Below the pieces are notes generated by a model. That model was given only the letters and a program-made list of their open reading frames with translations. It did no database searches and had not been told where the DNA came from. The translations under genes and the position numbers were made by a program. A stretch of 64,000 nucleotides of DNA. It comes from Rothia nasisuis (GTDB taxonomy: Bacteria > Actinomycetota > Actinomycetes > Actinomycetales > Micrococcaceae). This document shows positions 10,015-19,714 of the stretch, piece after piece. The DNA lies in NCBI RefSeq assembly GCF_928381405.1, contig NZ_CAKMSB010000002.1, positions 62,001-126,000 on the forward strand, written 5' to 3'. Every line of letters starts with the position of its first letter. Position 1 is the first letter of the stretch.

Positions 10015-10521
10015 CTAATGCCTCGTCTCAACGGGTGCAGGGCGCCCTAGGAATTCTTCGAGAATACTTCGCTGGATAGCGAACATCTCAGCCTCCTCTT
10101 CGGCTGTAGCGTGATCGTAACCTAGGCAATGCAAAATACCGTGCGTTGTGAGTAGACAGAGCTCATCGAGGGTCGAATGGCCAGCCTCAGCCCCCTGCCG
10201 GGCTGCAACGGGTGGGCAGAGCACAATATCACCCAAAACGCCGGTGGCCGGTTCTGCGGGAGTGCCCGGTGCAAGCTCATCCATAGGAAAACTCATCACA
10301 TCGGTGGGCCCAGACAAGCCCATCCATTCAAGGTGAAGCCGCTCCATTTCGCTCATACCCACCACGCTGATTGAGAGTTCAGTTTCGGGCGATACATGCA
10401 TCCGGTCAAAAGCGTGGGCGACCAGGCTTTCGAGCACCGTAATATCGACAGCTGCAAAGGATTCACGGACCTCCTGCGGAGCGTCCGCGCCTACCTCTTC
10501 AATCTCAAATTCCAGATTCAT
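10015..10521 (-). CDS. ybeY: Endoribonuclease YbeY (rRNA maturation factor)
   Basis: YbeY is a zinc-dependent enzyme needed for 16S rRNA 3' processing and ribosome quality control. The 168-residue protein has the motif THGILHCLGYDH, whose three histidines (127, 131 and 137) bind the metal. TDVMSFPMD and VLGDIVLCP, also conserved in the family, precede it. It sits five bases after phoH and five bases before the CNNM gene, in a likely operon ending with the 30S assembly GTPase era. Confidence 0.95.
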   Translation of the reverse strand: MNLEFEIEEVGADAPQEVRESFAAVDITVLESLVAHAFDRMHVSPETELSISVVGMSEMERLHLEWMGLSGPTDVMSFPMDELAPGTPAEPATGVLGDIVLCPPVAARQGAEAGHSTLDELCLLTTHGILHCLGYDHATAEEEAEMFAIQRSILEEFLGRPAPVETRH

Positions 10522-10526
10522 AGTTT

Positions 10527-11624
10527 TTAGGATTTCTCTTTATCAATGTCAATACCTGATTGTGCAAGCAGGCGCTCAGCAGCAGCCTCGATAGTTTGAC
10601 GCTTGACCTTGCGGTTACGGCGGCGTTCCATGGAGGCCTTAGCCCCGTCCCATTTATCATAGGCTGAGACGATATCAGAGACGAGAGAGTGGCGCACCAC
10701 GTCCTCAGAGGTCAGCAGGGAGAAATGAATATCGTCTAGGCCGTCAAGAATATTGCGTACCTGCTTGAGGCCCGAAGCCTGCCCGCCGGGGAGATCCACC
10801 TGGGTGATGTCGCCGGTAATCACCATTTTGGACCCAAAACCCAGACGGGTCAGGAACATCTTCATCTGCTCCACCGTGGTGTTCTGAGCTTCATCCAAAA
10901 TAATGAAGGCATCGTTGAGGGTACGGCCGCGCATATAGGCTAAGGGCGCTACTTCAATCGTGCCGGTCTCCATGAGTTTGGGGATGGTCTCGGGATCCAT
11001 CATGTCGTGTAGAGCATCGTAGAGAGGGCGCAGGTAGGGGTCAATCTTTTCGCTGAGAGAACCGGGCAGAAACCCCAGCCGCTCCCCTGCTTCAACCGCA
11101 GGTCGCGTGAGAATAATACGGTTGACCTCTTTGGCCTGCAGGGCCTGCACAGCCTTAGCCATAGCCAGATAGGTTTTACCGGTTCCTGCAGGACCGATAC
11201 CGAAAACCACGGTATTGGCATCAATCGCATCAACATAGGTTTTCTGATTAATGGTCTTGGGGCGAATATTCTTGCCGCGTGAACTCAGAATGTTCTGGCT
11301 GATAGCGGTAGCGGGGTGGCTGAGCGAATCCGTCATCATCCCCATGATGCGCTTGACAACCTCAGAGGTAACCTGGGTGTCATTCTCCACCAGTACGGTC
11401 AGCTCAGCAAGCAGGCGCAGAATGGTTGTTACCGCTTCTGATGGCCCAGTAACGACCACATCAAGGCCCTTAGGGTGCAAGGTCAGACCGGGGAAAGCCT
11501 GTTCAATGAGGGCGATATTGCCGTCATGGGGGCCAAGAACGGCGACCATTTCTTCGGTGGACCTGAACGAGAAGGTTCGGGCGACGGAGAGGGGGCGGCT
11601 GGTAGCGCTAGGTGCTGTAGTCAT
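10527..11624 (-). CDS. PhoH-family ATPase
   Basis: A 365-residue P-loop protein of the PhoH/PhoL type, a family tied to RNA metabolism and often next to ybeY. The Walker A motif GPAGTGKT is at 144-151 and Walker B with the family string FIILDEAQNTT is near 239-249. TRPAVEAGERLGFLPGSL is another PhoH hallmark. An N-terminal KH-like region (about 20-75) precedes the ATPase. The ATG has AAGGG upstream. It is separated from rsmE by 180 bases, so it may have its own promoter, and it is close-packed with ybeY. The precise RNA substrate is unknown. Confidence 0.93.
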   Translation of the reverse strand: MTTAPSATSRPLSVARTFSFRSTEEMVAVLGPHDGNIALIEQAFPGLTLHPKGLDVVVTGPSEAVTTILRLLAELTVLVENDTQVTSEVVKRIMGMMTDSLSHPATAISQNILSSRGKNIRPKTINQKTYVDAIDANTVVFGIGPAGTGKTYLAMAKAVQALQAKEVNRIILTRPAVEAGERLGFLPGSLSEKIDPYLRPLYDALHDMMDPETIPKLMETGTIEVAPLAYMRGRTLNDAFIILDEAQNTTVEQMKMFLTRLGFGSKMVITGDITQVDLPGGQASGLKQVRNILDGLDDIHFSLLTSEDVVRHSLVSDIVSAYDKWDGAKASMERRRNRKVKRQTIEAAAERLLAQSGIDIDKEKS

Positions 11625-11804
11625 AAGGCCCTTGAGCGGGCGTTCAGAGCTCCTTGGTCATCAAAAGGGTGGGCTACTGTTGAGCCCTACTCTACCTGCC
11701 ACAGTTTGGCACCGGACCGGTTTGAGCGGGCAGCGATTAAGAAGTTCAGGTTTTGTTCAGCTCATGACAACCGGGCGCTCCTTGAGCTATCTACCCCGTC
11801 CGCC
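11625..11804. other. Non-coding gap between rsmE and phoH
   Basis: No gene is seen. On the minus strand two small hairpins stand out: TGCCA/TGGCA and GGGCT/AGCCC, both upstream of phoH. A TAGAGT lies between them and could be a -10 box, but no matching -35 box is visible. Confidence 0.4.
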
Positions 11805-12566
11805 CTACCAGCGGCCCAAAGATACGTTGAGGACTGAAAGAGCGGCGGCACCGGCAGTTGAGCTACGGAGCACCTCACTGCCCAGCAGGACGGTGTGGGC
11901 ACCAACGTCCTCAAGAAGCTCAAGCTCCTGAGAGCTAATGCCACCCTCAGGCCCCACCACAAAGTAGACCTCGCGCACCGTCTCGGTCAGGTGCTCACTC
12001 AAAACTGCGGTCAGCCGGGAACTAGCCTGCTCATGCAACACAAGAAAGAGAGCACTGGACCCCAGCTCCAGGGCCAAAGCTGCCAGGTCGCGAGTGGAAT
12101 GCGCCTCGTAGACCTGCGGTAGAAAAGACCGGCGGGACTGCTTAGCGGCAGCTCGTACCGTATTTTGCCACTTGGCGTGGGCCTTTACGGCCCGTTCCTT
12201 CTTCCACCGAACGATAGAACGATCAGCGCTCCAGGGAACAACTCCATGCGCCCCGAGTTCGGTTGCCATCTCGATAGCCTGAATATCGCGGTCCCCTTTG
12301 GCCAGAGCCTGTACTAGATAAACCTGTACGTTCTCATCTTCCCGCTGGAGGGAGAGTACGGTGAGCCCCAAGCCGTCGCCCACCAGGTGGGTAACCACCG
12401 TGACAGCCCGGTTGCCCTGACCATCCACCACATCAATGTTCTCACCGAGCTCTGCCCGTTTGACGGTTTTGGCGTGGTGCCCCTCGTCCCCGGTGAGCTG
12501 GTAGACAACGCCCGGAGCGAGGGCAGAAAAATCAGCTGGGTCAATGTAATAGACAGGGTTGCTCAT
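11805..12566 (-). CDS. rsmE: 16S rRNA (uracil-1498-N3)-methyltransferase
   Basis: RsmE uses S-adenosylmethionine to methylate U1498 of 16S rRNA. The 253-residue length is normal. The N-terminal PUA-like domain holds TGDEGHHAKTVKRAELGE (about 24-41). The SPOUT knot at the C-terminus shows VGPEGGISSQEL (about 203-214) and LGSEVLRSSTAG (about 228-239), which form the cofactor pocket. It begins five bases after dnaJ. The dnaJ-rsmE pairing behind hrcA is standard in actinobacteria. Confidence 0.94.
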   Translation of the reverse strand: MSNPVYYIDPADFSALAPGVVYQLTGDEGHHAKTVKRAELGENIDVVDGQGNRAVTVVTHLVGDGLGLTVLSLQREDENVQVYLVQALAKGDRDIQAIEMATELGAHGVVPWSADRSIVRWKKERAVKAHAKWQNTVRAAAKQSRRSFLPQVYEAHSTRDLAALALELGSSALFLVLHEQASSRLTAVLSEHLTETVREVYFVVGPEGGISSQELELLEDVGAHTVLLGSEVLRSSTAGAAALSVLNVSLGRW

Positions 12567-12571
12567 AGGGC

Positions 12572-13699
12572 CTACTTGAGATGGTCCTTAAGACGTGAGA
12601 AAAAGCCGCCCTGCTTATGAGTAACGGTCTCGCTCACCTCCAGATCTTCACCCCGGAGCTGGGAGAATTGCATTAGCAGCTCCTTCTGCTCATCGCTCAA
12701 GTTAGTAGGGGTTCTCACCTCAACCTGAACACGCAAATCACCGCGGCCGACCCCGCGCAGGTGGGTGACCCCCAAATCTTTAAGAGTGATAACGTCACCG
12801 GCTTGGGTGCCGGTAGGAATCTGCACCTGCTGGGGGCCATCAAAGGTATCTAGGGTGACGGTAGTGCCCAGCGCTGCTGCGGTCATAGGGACACCAACCG
12901 TGGCAACCAAGTCGTCACCATCACGACTAAAGGTGGGATCGGGGTTCACCCGCAAGTCCACATAGAGATCCCCGTTGGGGCCACCTGCCGTACCAGCCTC
13001 CCCCTGGCCTGCCAGCCTAATACGGGCACCATTGGTGACACCGGCTGGAATCTTGATTGTGAGCGGCTTGCGCTCGCGTACGCGACCTTCGCCGTAGCAC
13101 TCCGCGCAGGGATGCGTGATGACGGTTCCAAAGCCACGGCAGGTAGGGCACTCAACGGGCTGTACAACAGTGCCCAGAATTGACTGAACCTGACGTTGCA
13201 TGTAGCCCTGCCCCTGGCAGGTCTGGCAGGTCTCGGGGTGGGTGCCCTCAGCAGTACCCTCGCCATGGCAGAGGTCGCAGGTCACCGCAGTATCGACAGT
13301 AATAGACTTGTTCGCGCCGAACACGGAATCCCTAAGGTCAATACGGACGTTGATCAGCGCGTCCTGCCCCTGGCGTACGCGAGATTGGGGGCCGCGCGGT
13401 GAAGTATTGAAGAAGGTATCGAAGATATCTTGGAAGCCACCAAACCCGCCGCTGAAGCCACCGGCGCTTCCATAGCCGCCTGCCGTACCGTTTTCGTTGC
13501 CGGTCTGGTCGTAGATACGGCGCTTATCGGGGTCAGAGAGAACATCATGTGCCAGGGAGACCCGTTTGAACTCCTCAGCAGCCTCTTGCGAAGGGTTAAT
13601 ATCTGGGTGGAGCTGGCGAGCCTTCTTACGGTAGGCCTTTTTGATTTCTTCGGGGCTGGCGTCGCGAGAAACGCCCAGGGTTTCGTAGTGGTTGCTCAC
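12572..13699 (-). CDS. dnaJ: Chaperone protein DnaJ
   Basis: DnaJ delivers unfolded substrates to DnaK and stimulates its ATPase. Domains in order are a J domain with HPD (31-33), a Gly/Phe-rich segment (about 72-95), four zinc repeats ([32 protein letters not shown], about 137-205) and the C-terminal peptide-binding domains. Length is 375 residues. Because it follows hrcA, this is probably the heat-regulated DnaJ2-type copy of actinobacteria, with a second dnaJ expected near dnaK elsewhere. The start is a GTG. Transcription is probably from the CIRCE-controlled promoter upstream of hrcA. Confidence 0.96.
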   Translation of the reverse strand: MSNHYETLGVSRDASPEEIKKAYRKKARQLHPDINPSQEAAEEFKRVSLAHDVLSDPDKRRIYDQTGNENGTAGGYGSAGGFSGGFGGFQDIFDTFFNTSPRGPQSRVRQGQDALINVRIDLRDSVFGANKSITVDTAVTCDLCHGEGTAEGTHPETCQTCQGQGYMQRQVQSILGTVVQPVECPTCRGFGTVITHPCAECYGEGRVRERKPLTIKIPAGVTNGARIRLAGQGEAGTAGGPNGDLYVDLRVNPDPTFSRDGDDLVATVGVPMTAAALGTTVTLDTFDGPQQVQIPTGTQAGDVITLKDLGVTHLRGVGRGDLRVQVEVRTPTNLSDEQKELLMQFSQLRGEDLEVSETVTHKQGGFFSRLKDHLK

Positions 13700-13748
13700 A
13701 GTGTTCTCTTTCAGATGTGTTCTTTGAACTGGTTGAGGGGCTAATAGG

Positions 13749-14744
13749 CTAGGCCTGATCCAGAATTTTGGAGAGGTAACGAGCCACAGCGTTGACCTTG
13801 GAAGCGGTTCGGGGGTAATCCATACGGGTAGGGCCCATCACTCCCACATGGGCCGTGCCCCCGGGGCCATAGCTGGCGGCAACCACCGAGGTTTCAGCCA
13901 GTGACCGATCCCGGTTCTCAGAACCAATAGATACCGCAAAACCGCGTTCGTCGTGGTCTAGGTCGGTGAGTAGTTTGAGAAGTACTACCTGCTCTTCAAG
14001 TGCATCAAGCACCGGAGCGATGGAGCCGGTGAAGTCGATGGTTGACTCAGCCAGATACGCCGTGCCTGCGATGACTACCTGCGACGATGCTGCCTCAGCA
14101 GCCAGGGCCAGCAAAGCTTCAATAACGGCATCTGCCAGTGTCTGCTCCACCGTGGAGTGCAATCCACCTGCTACCAGCTGTTCAAGAGGCCGCCCCACAG
14201 CGATCTCGAGAAGTTGCGCACGAAGAGTAGCTAAATCTTCGGGGGTGTGCCCGGCAGTAACCGTGCGCTGGCTGACCTGACCAGAGTCGGTTATGAGGAC
14301 CAGGAGTACGGTTGACGTAGCGAGCGAGATAAGTTCAATGTGACGCACTGATGCTCGTGGGCCGTTCGGATACTGCACCAAAGCTACCTGGTGGGTGAGC
14401 GTTGAAAGCAAACGAACGCTGTTTCTCATCATATCGTCTACTGATTCGGCGCTGTCGAGTAGCGTATGAATAGCGCGTTTTTCAGCCGGGGAAAGCGGCT
14501 GTAGGGCAGAAATCTGATCAACGAAAAGTCGGTAGCCCCTATCTGTGGGCACACGCCCTGCACTCGCGTGGGGTGCTTGGATTAGCCCCTGTTCCTCAAG
14601 CGCGGCCATATCATTACGCACCGTGGCGCTGGAAACCCCGAGCTGGTGCCGTTCAAGGAGGGTCTTAGAGCCGACAGGTTCACGCGTATGTACGTACTCT
14701 TCAACAATGGCTTGGAGTACCTGCAATCGCCTGGGGTGGTTCAC
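13749..14744 (-). CDS. hrcA: Heat-inducible transcription repressor HrcA
   Basis: HrcA represses heat-shock genes by binding CIRCE operators and depends on GroEL for folding. The winged-helix domain (about 1-70) includes [32 protein letters not shown] and [14 protein letters not shown], all diagnostic. The 331-residue length is typical. The start is a GTG with AGGAGGTG just upstream. A near-perfect CIRCE lies 45 bases before it, so the gene is probably autoregulated with dnaJ and rsmE downstream. Confidence 0.97.
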   Translation of the reverse strand: MNHPRRLQVLQAIVEEYVHTREPVGSKTLLERHQLGVSSATVRNDMAALEEQGLIQAPHASAGRVPTDRGYRLFVDQISALQPLSPAEKRAIHTLLDSAESVDDMMRNSVRLLSTLTHQVALVQYPNGPRASVRHIELISLATSTVLLVLITDSGQVSQRTVTAGHTPEDLATLRAQLLEIAVGRPLEQLVAGGLHSTVEQTLADAVIEALLALAAEAASSQVVIAGTAYLAESTIDFTGSIAPVLDALEEQVVLLKLLTDLDHDERGFAVSIGSENRDRSLAETSVVAASYGPGGTAHVGVMGPTRMDYPRTASKVNAVARYLSKILDQA

Positions 14745-14788
14745 GGCACCTCCTAATCATTGCAATTCTTTGAGCTGGTTTCAGTCAG

Positions 14789-14815
14789 TTAGCACTGCTG
14801 TGATGGGAGTGCTAA
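14789..14815 (-). promoter_or_regulatory. CIRCE operator (HrcA binding site)
   Basis: The site is TTAGCACTG, nine bases, GAGTGCTAA, which differs from the TTAGCACTC-N9-GAGTGCTAA consensus by a single base. It lies 45 bases upstream of the hrcA start in the hrcA/DUF3097 divergent region and could affect both directions. Confidence 0.93.
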
Positions 14816-14921
14816 GTTACCCGATTAACTCTAATACTGAGTCGGTTAGAATCAGAACTTGGTACGCTCACGGCTAAGGTCACAGAGCGTGGTAACTACC
14901 GCTATGGGGTGAGGAGAAACA

Positions 14922-15782
14922 GTGGACTATAGAGACTCGTGGGGCCAAACTGATTTGGGGCGATCCCACCGCTCTACCCTACGGCAGGTTACCGTGGCTA
15001 GGGGTATGGTGCTTGAGGACGTTGCCACCGGTTTTGTGGGAATGGTAATCGGCCTGCGTGCGGCCGGGGCAGCTCTGCAGGTAGGCCTTGAAGACCGCCA
15101 CGGGCGCATCAAGGCTTTTCCCTTAGGGCCTGGGTTTCTCTTAGAAGGCCAGCCTATAGACTTAGTTCCCCCAGCCGCAAAACCGCAATCTGCCGCTACC
15201 CGACAAGTTTCTCGCTCAGGATCGATAGCGGTGGAGTCAGCCCCGGCACGAACCGCCCGAGCCAGTCGTATCTGGGTTGAGGGCATCCACGATGCTGAGC
15301 TACTTGAAAAAGTGTGGGGGCACGATCTGCGGCTTGAAGGCATTGTAGTCGAACCGCTCCACGGTGTGGATGACCTGGCCGGTGCGGTTGCGGCCTTTGG
15401 CCCTGCCCCGCACCGCAAGCTGGGTATCTTGGTTGACCACCTGGTTGATGGATCAAAAGAGTCCCGTATCGTGCAGCAGGCCATGTCACAAGCAGATGTG
15501 GCTGATAACGTCCTGATTGTTGGGCACCCCTTTGTCGATATTTGGCAGGCGGTAAGGCCCTCCGCCATAGGCATTACCGCCTGGCCAACCGTTCCCCGCA
15601 GCGAAGAGTGGAAACAGGGCGTGCTTAAACGATTGGGGCTCCCCCATGCCACACCTGAGGACGTACGTGCAGGCTGGGACAGCATCCTTGGCAGAGTCTC
15701 GACTTACACCGATTTAGAACCGGCCCTACTCGGTCCGGTCGAGCATTTAATTGACTTTGTGACCCTTGAACCAGAGAGCTAG
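14922..15782 (+). CDS. DUF3097 family protein
   Basis: A 286-residue actinobacterial protein of unknown function, conserved next to hrcA. The start is a GTG with GAGGAG six bases upstream. An N-terminal beta-rich segment (about 20-75, ending FPLGPGFLLEG) is followed by a variable linker. The main conserved block (about 115-235) contains RIWVEGIHDAELLEKVWG and ILVDHLVDGSKESR. The VEG-x-D-E and D-x-x-x-D spacing resembles a Toprim-type metal-binding fold, but that is my inference from motif shape. It is divergent from hrcA across a region that contains CIRCE. Confidence 0.88.
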   Translation: MDYRDSWGQTDLGRSHRSTLRQVTVARGMVLEDVATGFVGMVIGLRAAGAALQVGLEDRHGRIKAFPLGPGFLLEGQPIDLVPPAAKPQSAATRQVSRSGSIAVESAPARTARASRIWVEGIHDAELLEKVWGHDLRLEGIVVEPLHGVDDLAGAVAAFGPAPHRKLGILVDHLVDGSKESRIVQQAMSQADVADNVLIVGHPFVDIWQAVRPSAIGITAWPTVPRSEEWKQGVLKRLGLPHATPEDVRAGWDSILGRVSTYTDLEPALLGPVEHLIDFVTLEPES

Positions 15783-15956
15783 TGCACCGATGAGATACAT
15801 GTGACCGGCAGTGTGACCAACATCGTGTGCTTCAGATGCGCAAAACTGGTTTATCTCTATACCCAGCCTCCTAGGCTTTAGCTAAACTGGTGTGGTGTGG
15901 GCTTTGAGCCTTCCGGTTTTACACCACTTGTTTTTAACCCCAAAAAGAGAATTTTC

Positions 15957-16379
15957 TTGAAGACCGCAACAGCACCTTCTCAGACCGCATACAAGGGATC
16001 CCCCGCAACCGCCACCCACCTATCGGTGACCTCAGACCGTAACATTGCGACAGTCGCCCACTTTGGGGGTGTACTGGGGTGCATTCCTTCCGCCGTTATT
16101 TACTATCTTTACCGCGGCCGCGGCCCCTTTACTGAGCAGGAATCCCGTGAAGCTCTCGATTTCACCCTGCTACCTACTCTGGTTCTTGCCCTGGCAATTG
16201 CGCTCAGTAGCCTACCGGCCGTCGGCTGGTTTTTCGGTTTGACCGCCGCTTTGACCTGGACCTATCTTGCAGTCTCAGCTCTGATTGCTGGCATCAAGGT
16301 AAGCCGTAGCAACCCCCACCAATACAGAGGGAATACCCGTCTGTTCTCCAAGCTACTCGCTCGCAAGATGAAAAAGTAG
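15957..16379 (+). CDS. DUF4870-type small membrane protein
   Basis: The protein has about 140 residues from a TTG at 15957. SDRNIATVAHFGGVLGCIPS followed by EQESREALDFTLLPTL is the signature of the DUF4870 (Tic20-like) family, with three membrane segments (about 36-50, 71-88 and 93-112) and a basic tail. The function is unknown; the protein is integral to the membrane. The start is uncertain: a GTG at 15897, eight bases after a TAAACT box, keeps the same frame and would add 20 residues, while the TTG has AAAAAGAGA upstream. A strong hairpin follows the gene. Confidence 0.75.
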   Translation: MKTATAPSQTAYKGSPATATHLSVTSDRNIATVAHFGGVLGCIPSAVIYYLYRGRGPFTEQESREALDFTLLPTLVLALAIALSSLPAVGWFFGLTAALTWTYLAVSALIAGIKVSRSNPHQYRGNTRLFSKLLARKMKK

Positions 16380-16392
16380 TAGCTAGAACCTG

Positions 16393-16436
16393 GGTAGGGG
16401 GCCGGGCACGTATGGATACGTGCCCGGCCCCCTACC
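16393..16436. terminator. Strong 20-bp hairpin between convergent genes
   Basis: ggtagggggccgggcacgta (16393-16412) pairs perfectly with 16417-16436 across a four-base loop. It lies between the convergent DUF4870 and hemW genes and probably acts in both directions. There is no U-tract on either side, which is common for actinobacterial terminator hairpins. Confidence 0.7.
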
Positions 16437-16466
16437 GTTAAAAATCTACATTTGCGGCACAGGTTT

Positions 16467-17714
16467 TTAGTCTGTCTCAGGTAGTAGCTCGCGGGTCACG
16501 GCATCCCCCAGTAGCCTGCCTTGGAGGGTTAGCTGCACGCGGCCGTCCACGCGGGCATCAGTATCAATGAGCCCCTGAGCCTCTAGCCAGTCCAAGGACG
16601 CCGCAATCTGACTTTCATCGCCCCCCTCCAGCAGGCGGGCAATAGGCAGGCCGTCAATGACTCTAACCATGAGCATAATGTCTTCAAACCGTCTGCTTTC
16701 GGGGCTCAGTACTTCGCGGGCAGCAGCCGGGCTCAGCCCCTCCCGCACCCGGCTGGCATAGGGAACCGGGTGCTTGAGGTTCCACCAGCGGGTGCCATTC
16801 ACATGAGAATGGGCTCCGGGGCCAATGCCCCACCAGTCCTGGTTGCGCCAGTAGGCATAGTTATGGCGCGAGCGAGTCTGTGGGGTCTTAGAATAGTTTG
16901 AAACCTCGTACCACCGGTAGCCAGCCTCGGTCAAAATCTGCTCAGCCAGCAGATACATATCGGCCATCAAATCCTCATCGGGCATCTCATAGTCGCCCCT
17001 GCGAATCTGGGCAGCCAGTTTAGTTCCCTCCTCAACAATCAGGGAGTAAGCCGAAATATGATCGGGGTTGTAAGACACCGCTGCTCGTAGCGACTGTTCC
17101 CACTGAGCCAGAGACTCCCCCGGCGACCCATAAATGAGGTCAACCGAAACCTGAAGACCAGCCTCCCGAGCCCATGTAATCACCTTGGGCACATTGGCTG
17201 GCGTATGGGTGCGGTCAAGCACCTCAAGCACTTCTGGAACTACCGACTGCATACCGAATGACACCCGGGTAAACCCACCGGCCTTTAGCGTGAACAAATC
17301 CTCCCGTGTCACAGAATCGGGATTGGCCTCTGTCGTCACCTCAGCTCCTTCTTCAAGACCAAAAAGGTCTATAGCCTCACGCAGAATGCTCACCAAATCC
17401 ACAGCCGGCAGTTTAGTGGGGGTACCACCCCCGAAAAAAACCGTAAACAGCTTACGACTCGGTGCCCCTGACTCTCGCAATACCCGCCGGGCAAAGCGAA
17501 GCTCGGCCATGGCGTCCTGGGCATAGGTACCCAAGCCCACGCCGTTACCGAAATCCTCGGTAGCGTAGGTATTGAAATCACAGTAGCCACACCGCACCGA
17601 ACAAAAGGGCACGTGCACGTACAAAGAAAAATCGCGCTCTAACAGGCAGACGGCAGAATCAAGAGGGATTCTGCCGTCCAAAGGAGCCGGAGCGCCCAGA
17701 GGCTGGGCTGGCAT
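16467..17714 (-). CDS. hemW: Radical SAM heme chaperone HemW
   Basis: HemW is a heme-binding relative of the anaerobic coproporphyrinogen oxidase HemN and is thought to insert heme into target proteins. The 415-residue protein has the iron-sulfur motif CSVRCGYCDF (CxxxCxxC at residues 38, 42 and 45), then FFGGGTPT and TTEANPDS, typical of the radical SAM core, and a HemN C-terminal domain. Start and stop overlap: the ATG shares one base with the lepA stop (TAATG), implying translational coupling. The lepA-hemW order is common in actinobacteria. Confidence 0.9.
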   Translation of the reverse strand: MPAQPLGAPAPLDGRIPLDSAVCLLERDFSLYVHVPFCSVRCGYCDFNTYATEDFGNGVGLGTYAQDAMAELRFARRVLRESGAPSRKLFTVFFGGGTPTKLPAVDLVSILREAIDLFGLEEGAEVTTEANPDSVTREDLFTLKAGGFTRVSFGMQSVVPEVLEVLDRTHTPANVPKVITWAREAGLQVSVDLIYGSPGESLAQWEQSLRAAVSYNPDHISAYSLIVEEGTKLAAQIRRGDYEMPDEDLMADMYLLAEQILTEAGYRWYEVSNYSKTPQTRSRHNYAYWRNQDWWGIGPGAHSHVNGTRWWNLKHPVPYASRVREGLSPAAAREVLSPESRRFEDIMLMVRVIDGLPIARLLEGGDESQIAASLDWLEAQGLIDTDARVDGRVQLTLQGRLLGDAVTRELLPETD

Positions 17715-19570
17715 TACTTCTTGCCCTTGTCCTTAGACTCTTCACCCGAAGACAGGGCAGCGATGAAGGCCTCCTGGGGAACCTCAACACGACCCACCAT
17801 CTTCATACGCTTCTTACCTTCCTTCTGCTTCTCTAGCAGCTTACGCTTACGCGAAATATCGCCACCGTAACACTTGGACAGAACGTCCTTACGCATGGCT
17901 CGGATGTTTTCACGAGCAATAATGCGGGAGCCTATAGCGGCCTGAATCGGCACCTCGAACTGCTGACGAGGGATCAGCTCACGCAGCTTACCGGTCATCA
18001 TCACGCCGTAGGAGTAGGCCTTATCGCGGTGGGTAATCGCCGAAAAGGCATCAACCTTCTCGCCCTGCAAGAGGATATCGACCTTAACCAAATCAGCCTC
18101 TTCCTCACCGTCAAACTTCCAGTCCAGCGAGGCGTAACCGCGGGTCTTGGACTTGAGCTGGTCGAAGAAGTCAAAGACAATTTCGGCCAGGGGCAGGCGA
18201 TAGCGCAGCTCCACGCGATCCTGGGAGAGGTAGTCCATGCCACCCATGGTGCCGCGACGGGACTGGCACAGCTCCATAATGGCACCCACAAATTCGTTGG
18301 GAGCAATGATGGTACAGGCCACCATGGGTTCACGGATGGTGGCGACCTTGCCCTCGGGGAACTCAGACGGGTTGGTCACTCGCTGGGCGGTGCCGTCCTC
18401 GGCTACAACATCATAGATGACGTTGGGGGCCGTAGAAATCAGGTCGAGGTTAAACTCACGTTCCAGACGTTCGCGCACAATCTCAAGGTGCAACAGGCCC
18501 AAAAAGCCGCAACGGAAACCAAAGCCCAGAGCTGCTGAAGTTTCAGGCTCGTAAATCAGCGCGGCATCGTTAAGCTGGAGCTTATCGAGAGCATCGCGCA
18601 GGGCCGGGTAGTCAGAGCCGTCAATGGGGAAGAGGCCCGAGAAAACCATGGGCTTGGGGTCCTCATAGCCGCCCAGCTCCTCGGCGGCGGGCCTATGGGC
18701 TCCGGTAACGGTATCACCCACCCGGGAAAGGCGGACGTCCTTCACACCGGTAATCAGGTAGCCCACCTCGCCCACACCCAGGCCTTCGGTGGGTCTGGGC
18801 TCCGGAGAAATCACACCAATTTCGAGCAAATCATGCTCAGCGCCGGTCGACATCATCTTAATCTTCTGGCGGGGCTGTAGCTTACCGTCCACCACGCGAA
18901 CGTACGTGACAACGCCGCGGTAAGAATCGTAGACCGAGTCAAAAATCATGGCGCGGGCGGGGGCATCGGCGTGCCCCTCAGGGGCAGGTAGCAACTCAAC
19001 AATCCGGTCAAGGAGTTCGGGCACCCCCTCGCCGGTCTTACCTGACACGCGCAGAACGTCCTCGGGGGCAACTCCAATCAGATTGGCTAGTTCTTCGGCA
19101 TACTTATCGGGCTGGGCAGCGGGGAGATCTATTTTGTTGAGCACCGGAATAATGGTCAAATCATTTTCCATGGCCAGATAAAGATTGGCCAGGGTCTGGG
19201 CCTCAATCCCCTGAGCAGCGTCGACCAGCAACAGCGCACCCTCACAGGCAGCCAACGAACGTGAAACTTCATAGGTGAAGTCCACGTGACCGGGGGTATC
19301 TATCATGTTCAGCGCGTAGTTGACACCGCCCACTTCCCAGGGCATACGCACAGCCTGAGACTTGATAGTGATGCCCCGCTCACGCTCAATATCCATACGA
19401 TCCAGGTACTGAGCCTTCATCTCGCGGGGAGTTACCACACCGGTTGCCTGCAACATGCGGTCTGCCAGAGTGGACTTGCCGTGGTCAATGTGCGCAATGA
19501 TGCAGAAGTTACGGATGATAGACGGGTCAGTCGCCGCAGGTTTGGGCGGATTGGTCGCCATGGGTGACAC
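17714..19570 (-). CDS. lepA: Elongation factor 4 (LepA), ribosomal back-translocase
   Basis: LepA is a translational GTPase that acts on stalled or mistranslocated ribosomes. The 618-residue protein shows G1 [12 protein letters not shown] (about 26-37), G3 DTPGHVDF and G4 NKIDLP, then EF-G-like domains and the LepA-specific C-terminal domain with [20 protein letters not shown]. The start taken is a GTG with AAAGGAC about ten bases upstream; an internal ATG at 19561 is an alternative. It is divergent from the PemK-like gene. Confidence 0.96.
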   Translation of the reverse strand: MSPMATNPPKPAATDPSIIRNFCIIAHIDHGKSTLADRMLQATGVVTPREMKAQYLDRMDIERERGITIKSQAVRMPWEVGGVNYALNMIDTPGHVDFTYEVSRSLAACEGALLLVDAAQGIEAQTLANLYLAMENDLTIIPVLNKIDLPAAQPDKYAEELANLIGVAPEDVLRVSGKTGEGVPELLDRIVELLPAPEGHADAPARAMIFDSVYDSYRGVVTYVRVVDGKLQPRQKIKMMSTGAEHDLLEIGVISPEPRPTEGLGVGEVGYLITGVKDVRLSRVGDTVTGAHRPAAEELGGYEDPKPMVFSGLFPIDGSDYPALRDALDKLQLNDAALIYEPETSAALGFGFRCGFLGLLHLEIVRERLEREFNLDLISTAPNVIYDVVAEDGTAQRVTNPSEFPEGKVATIREPMVACTIIAPNEFVGAIMELCQSRRGTMGGMDYLSQDRVELRYRLPLAEIVFDFFDQLKSKTRGYASLDWKFDGEEEADLVKVDILLQGEKVDAFSAITHRDKAYSYGVMMTGKLRELIPRQQFEVPIQAAIGSRIIARENIRAMRKDVLSKCYGGDISRKRKLLEKQKEGKKRMKMVGRVEVPQEAFIAALSSGEESKDKGKK

Positions 19571-19701
19571 GTGGGTGTTGTCCTTTCACGACAGCAACAG
19601 GCAGTACCTATCTGCCAAGTCTCAGACGGTGTAGAAATCGATTAACCAGTTTCTCATACTCTTGCCAGTGTGTGTCAGTGCCCGCGCCGGGGCTAAGCGA
19701 T

Positions 19702-19707
19702 TATTCT
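19702..19707 (+). promoter_or_regulatory. Predicted -10 box of the PemK-like gene (leaderless)
   Basis: TATTCT followed by seven bases and the ATG at 19715. The hexamer and spacing repeat those at 260-265 and 299-304. Confidence 0.5.
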
Positions 19708-19714
19708 AGTGACC

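Noticed and set aside
14927-15685. Minus-strand open frame of 252 codons opposite DUF3097
   Set aside because: Composition is antisense-like and the DUF3097 frame on the plus strand has a ribosome binding site and family motifs.
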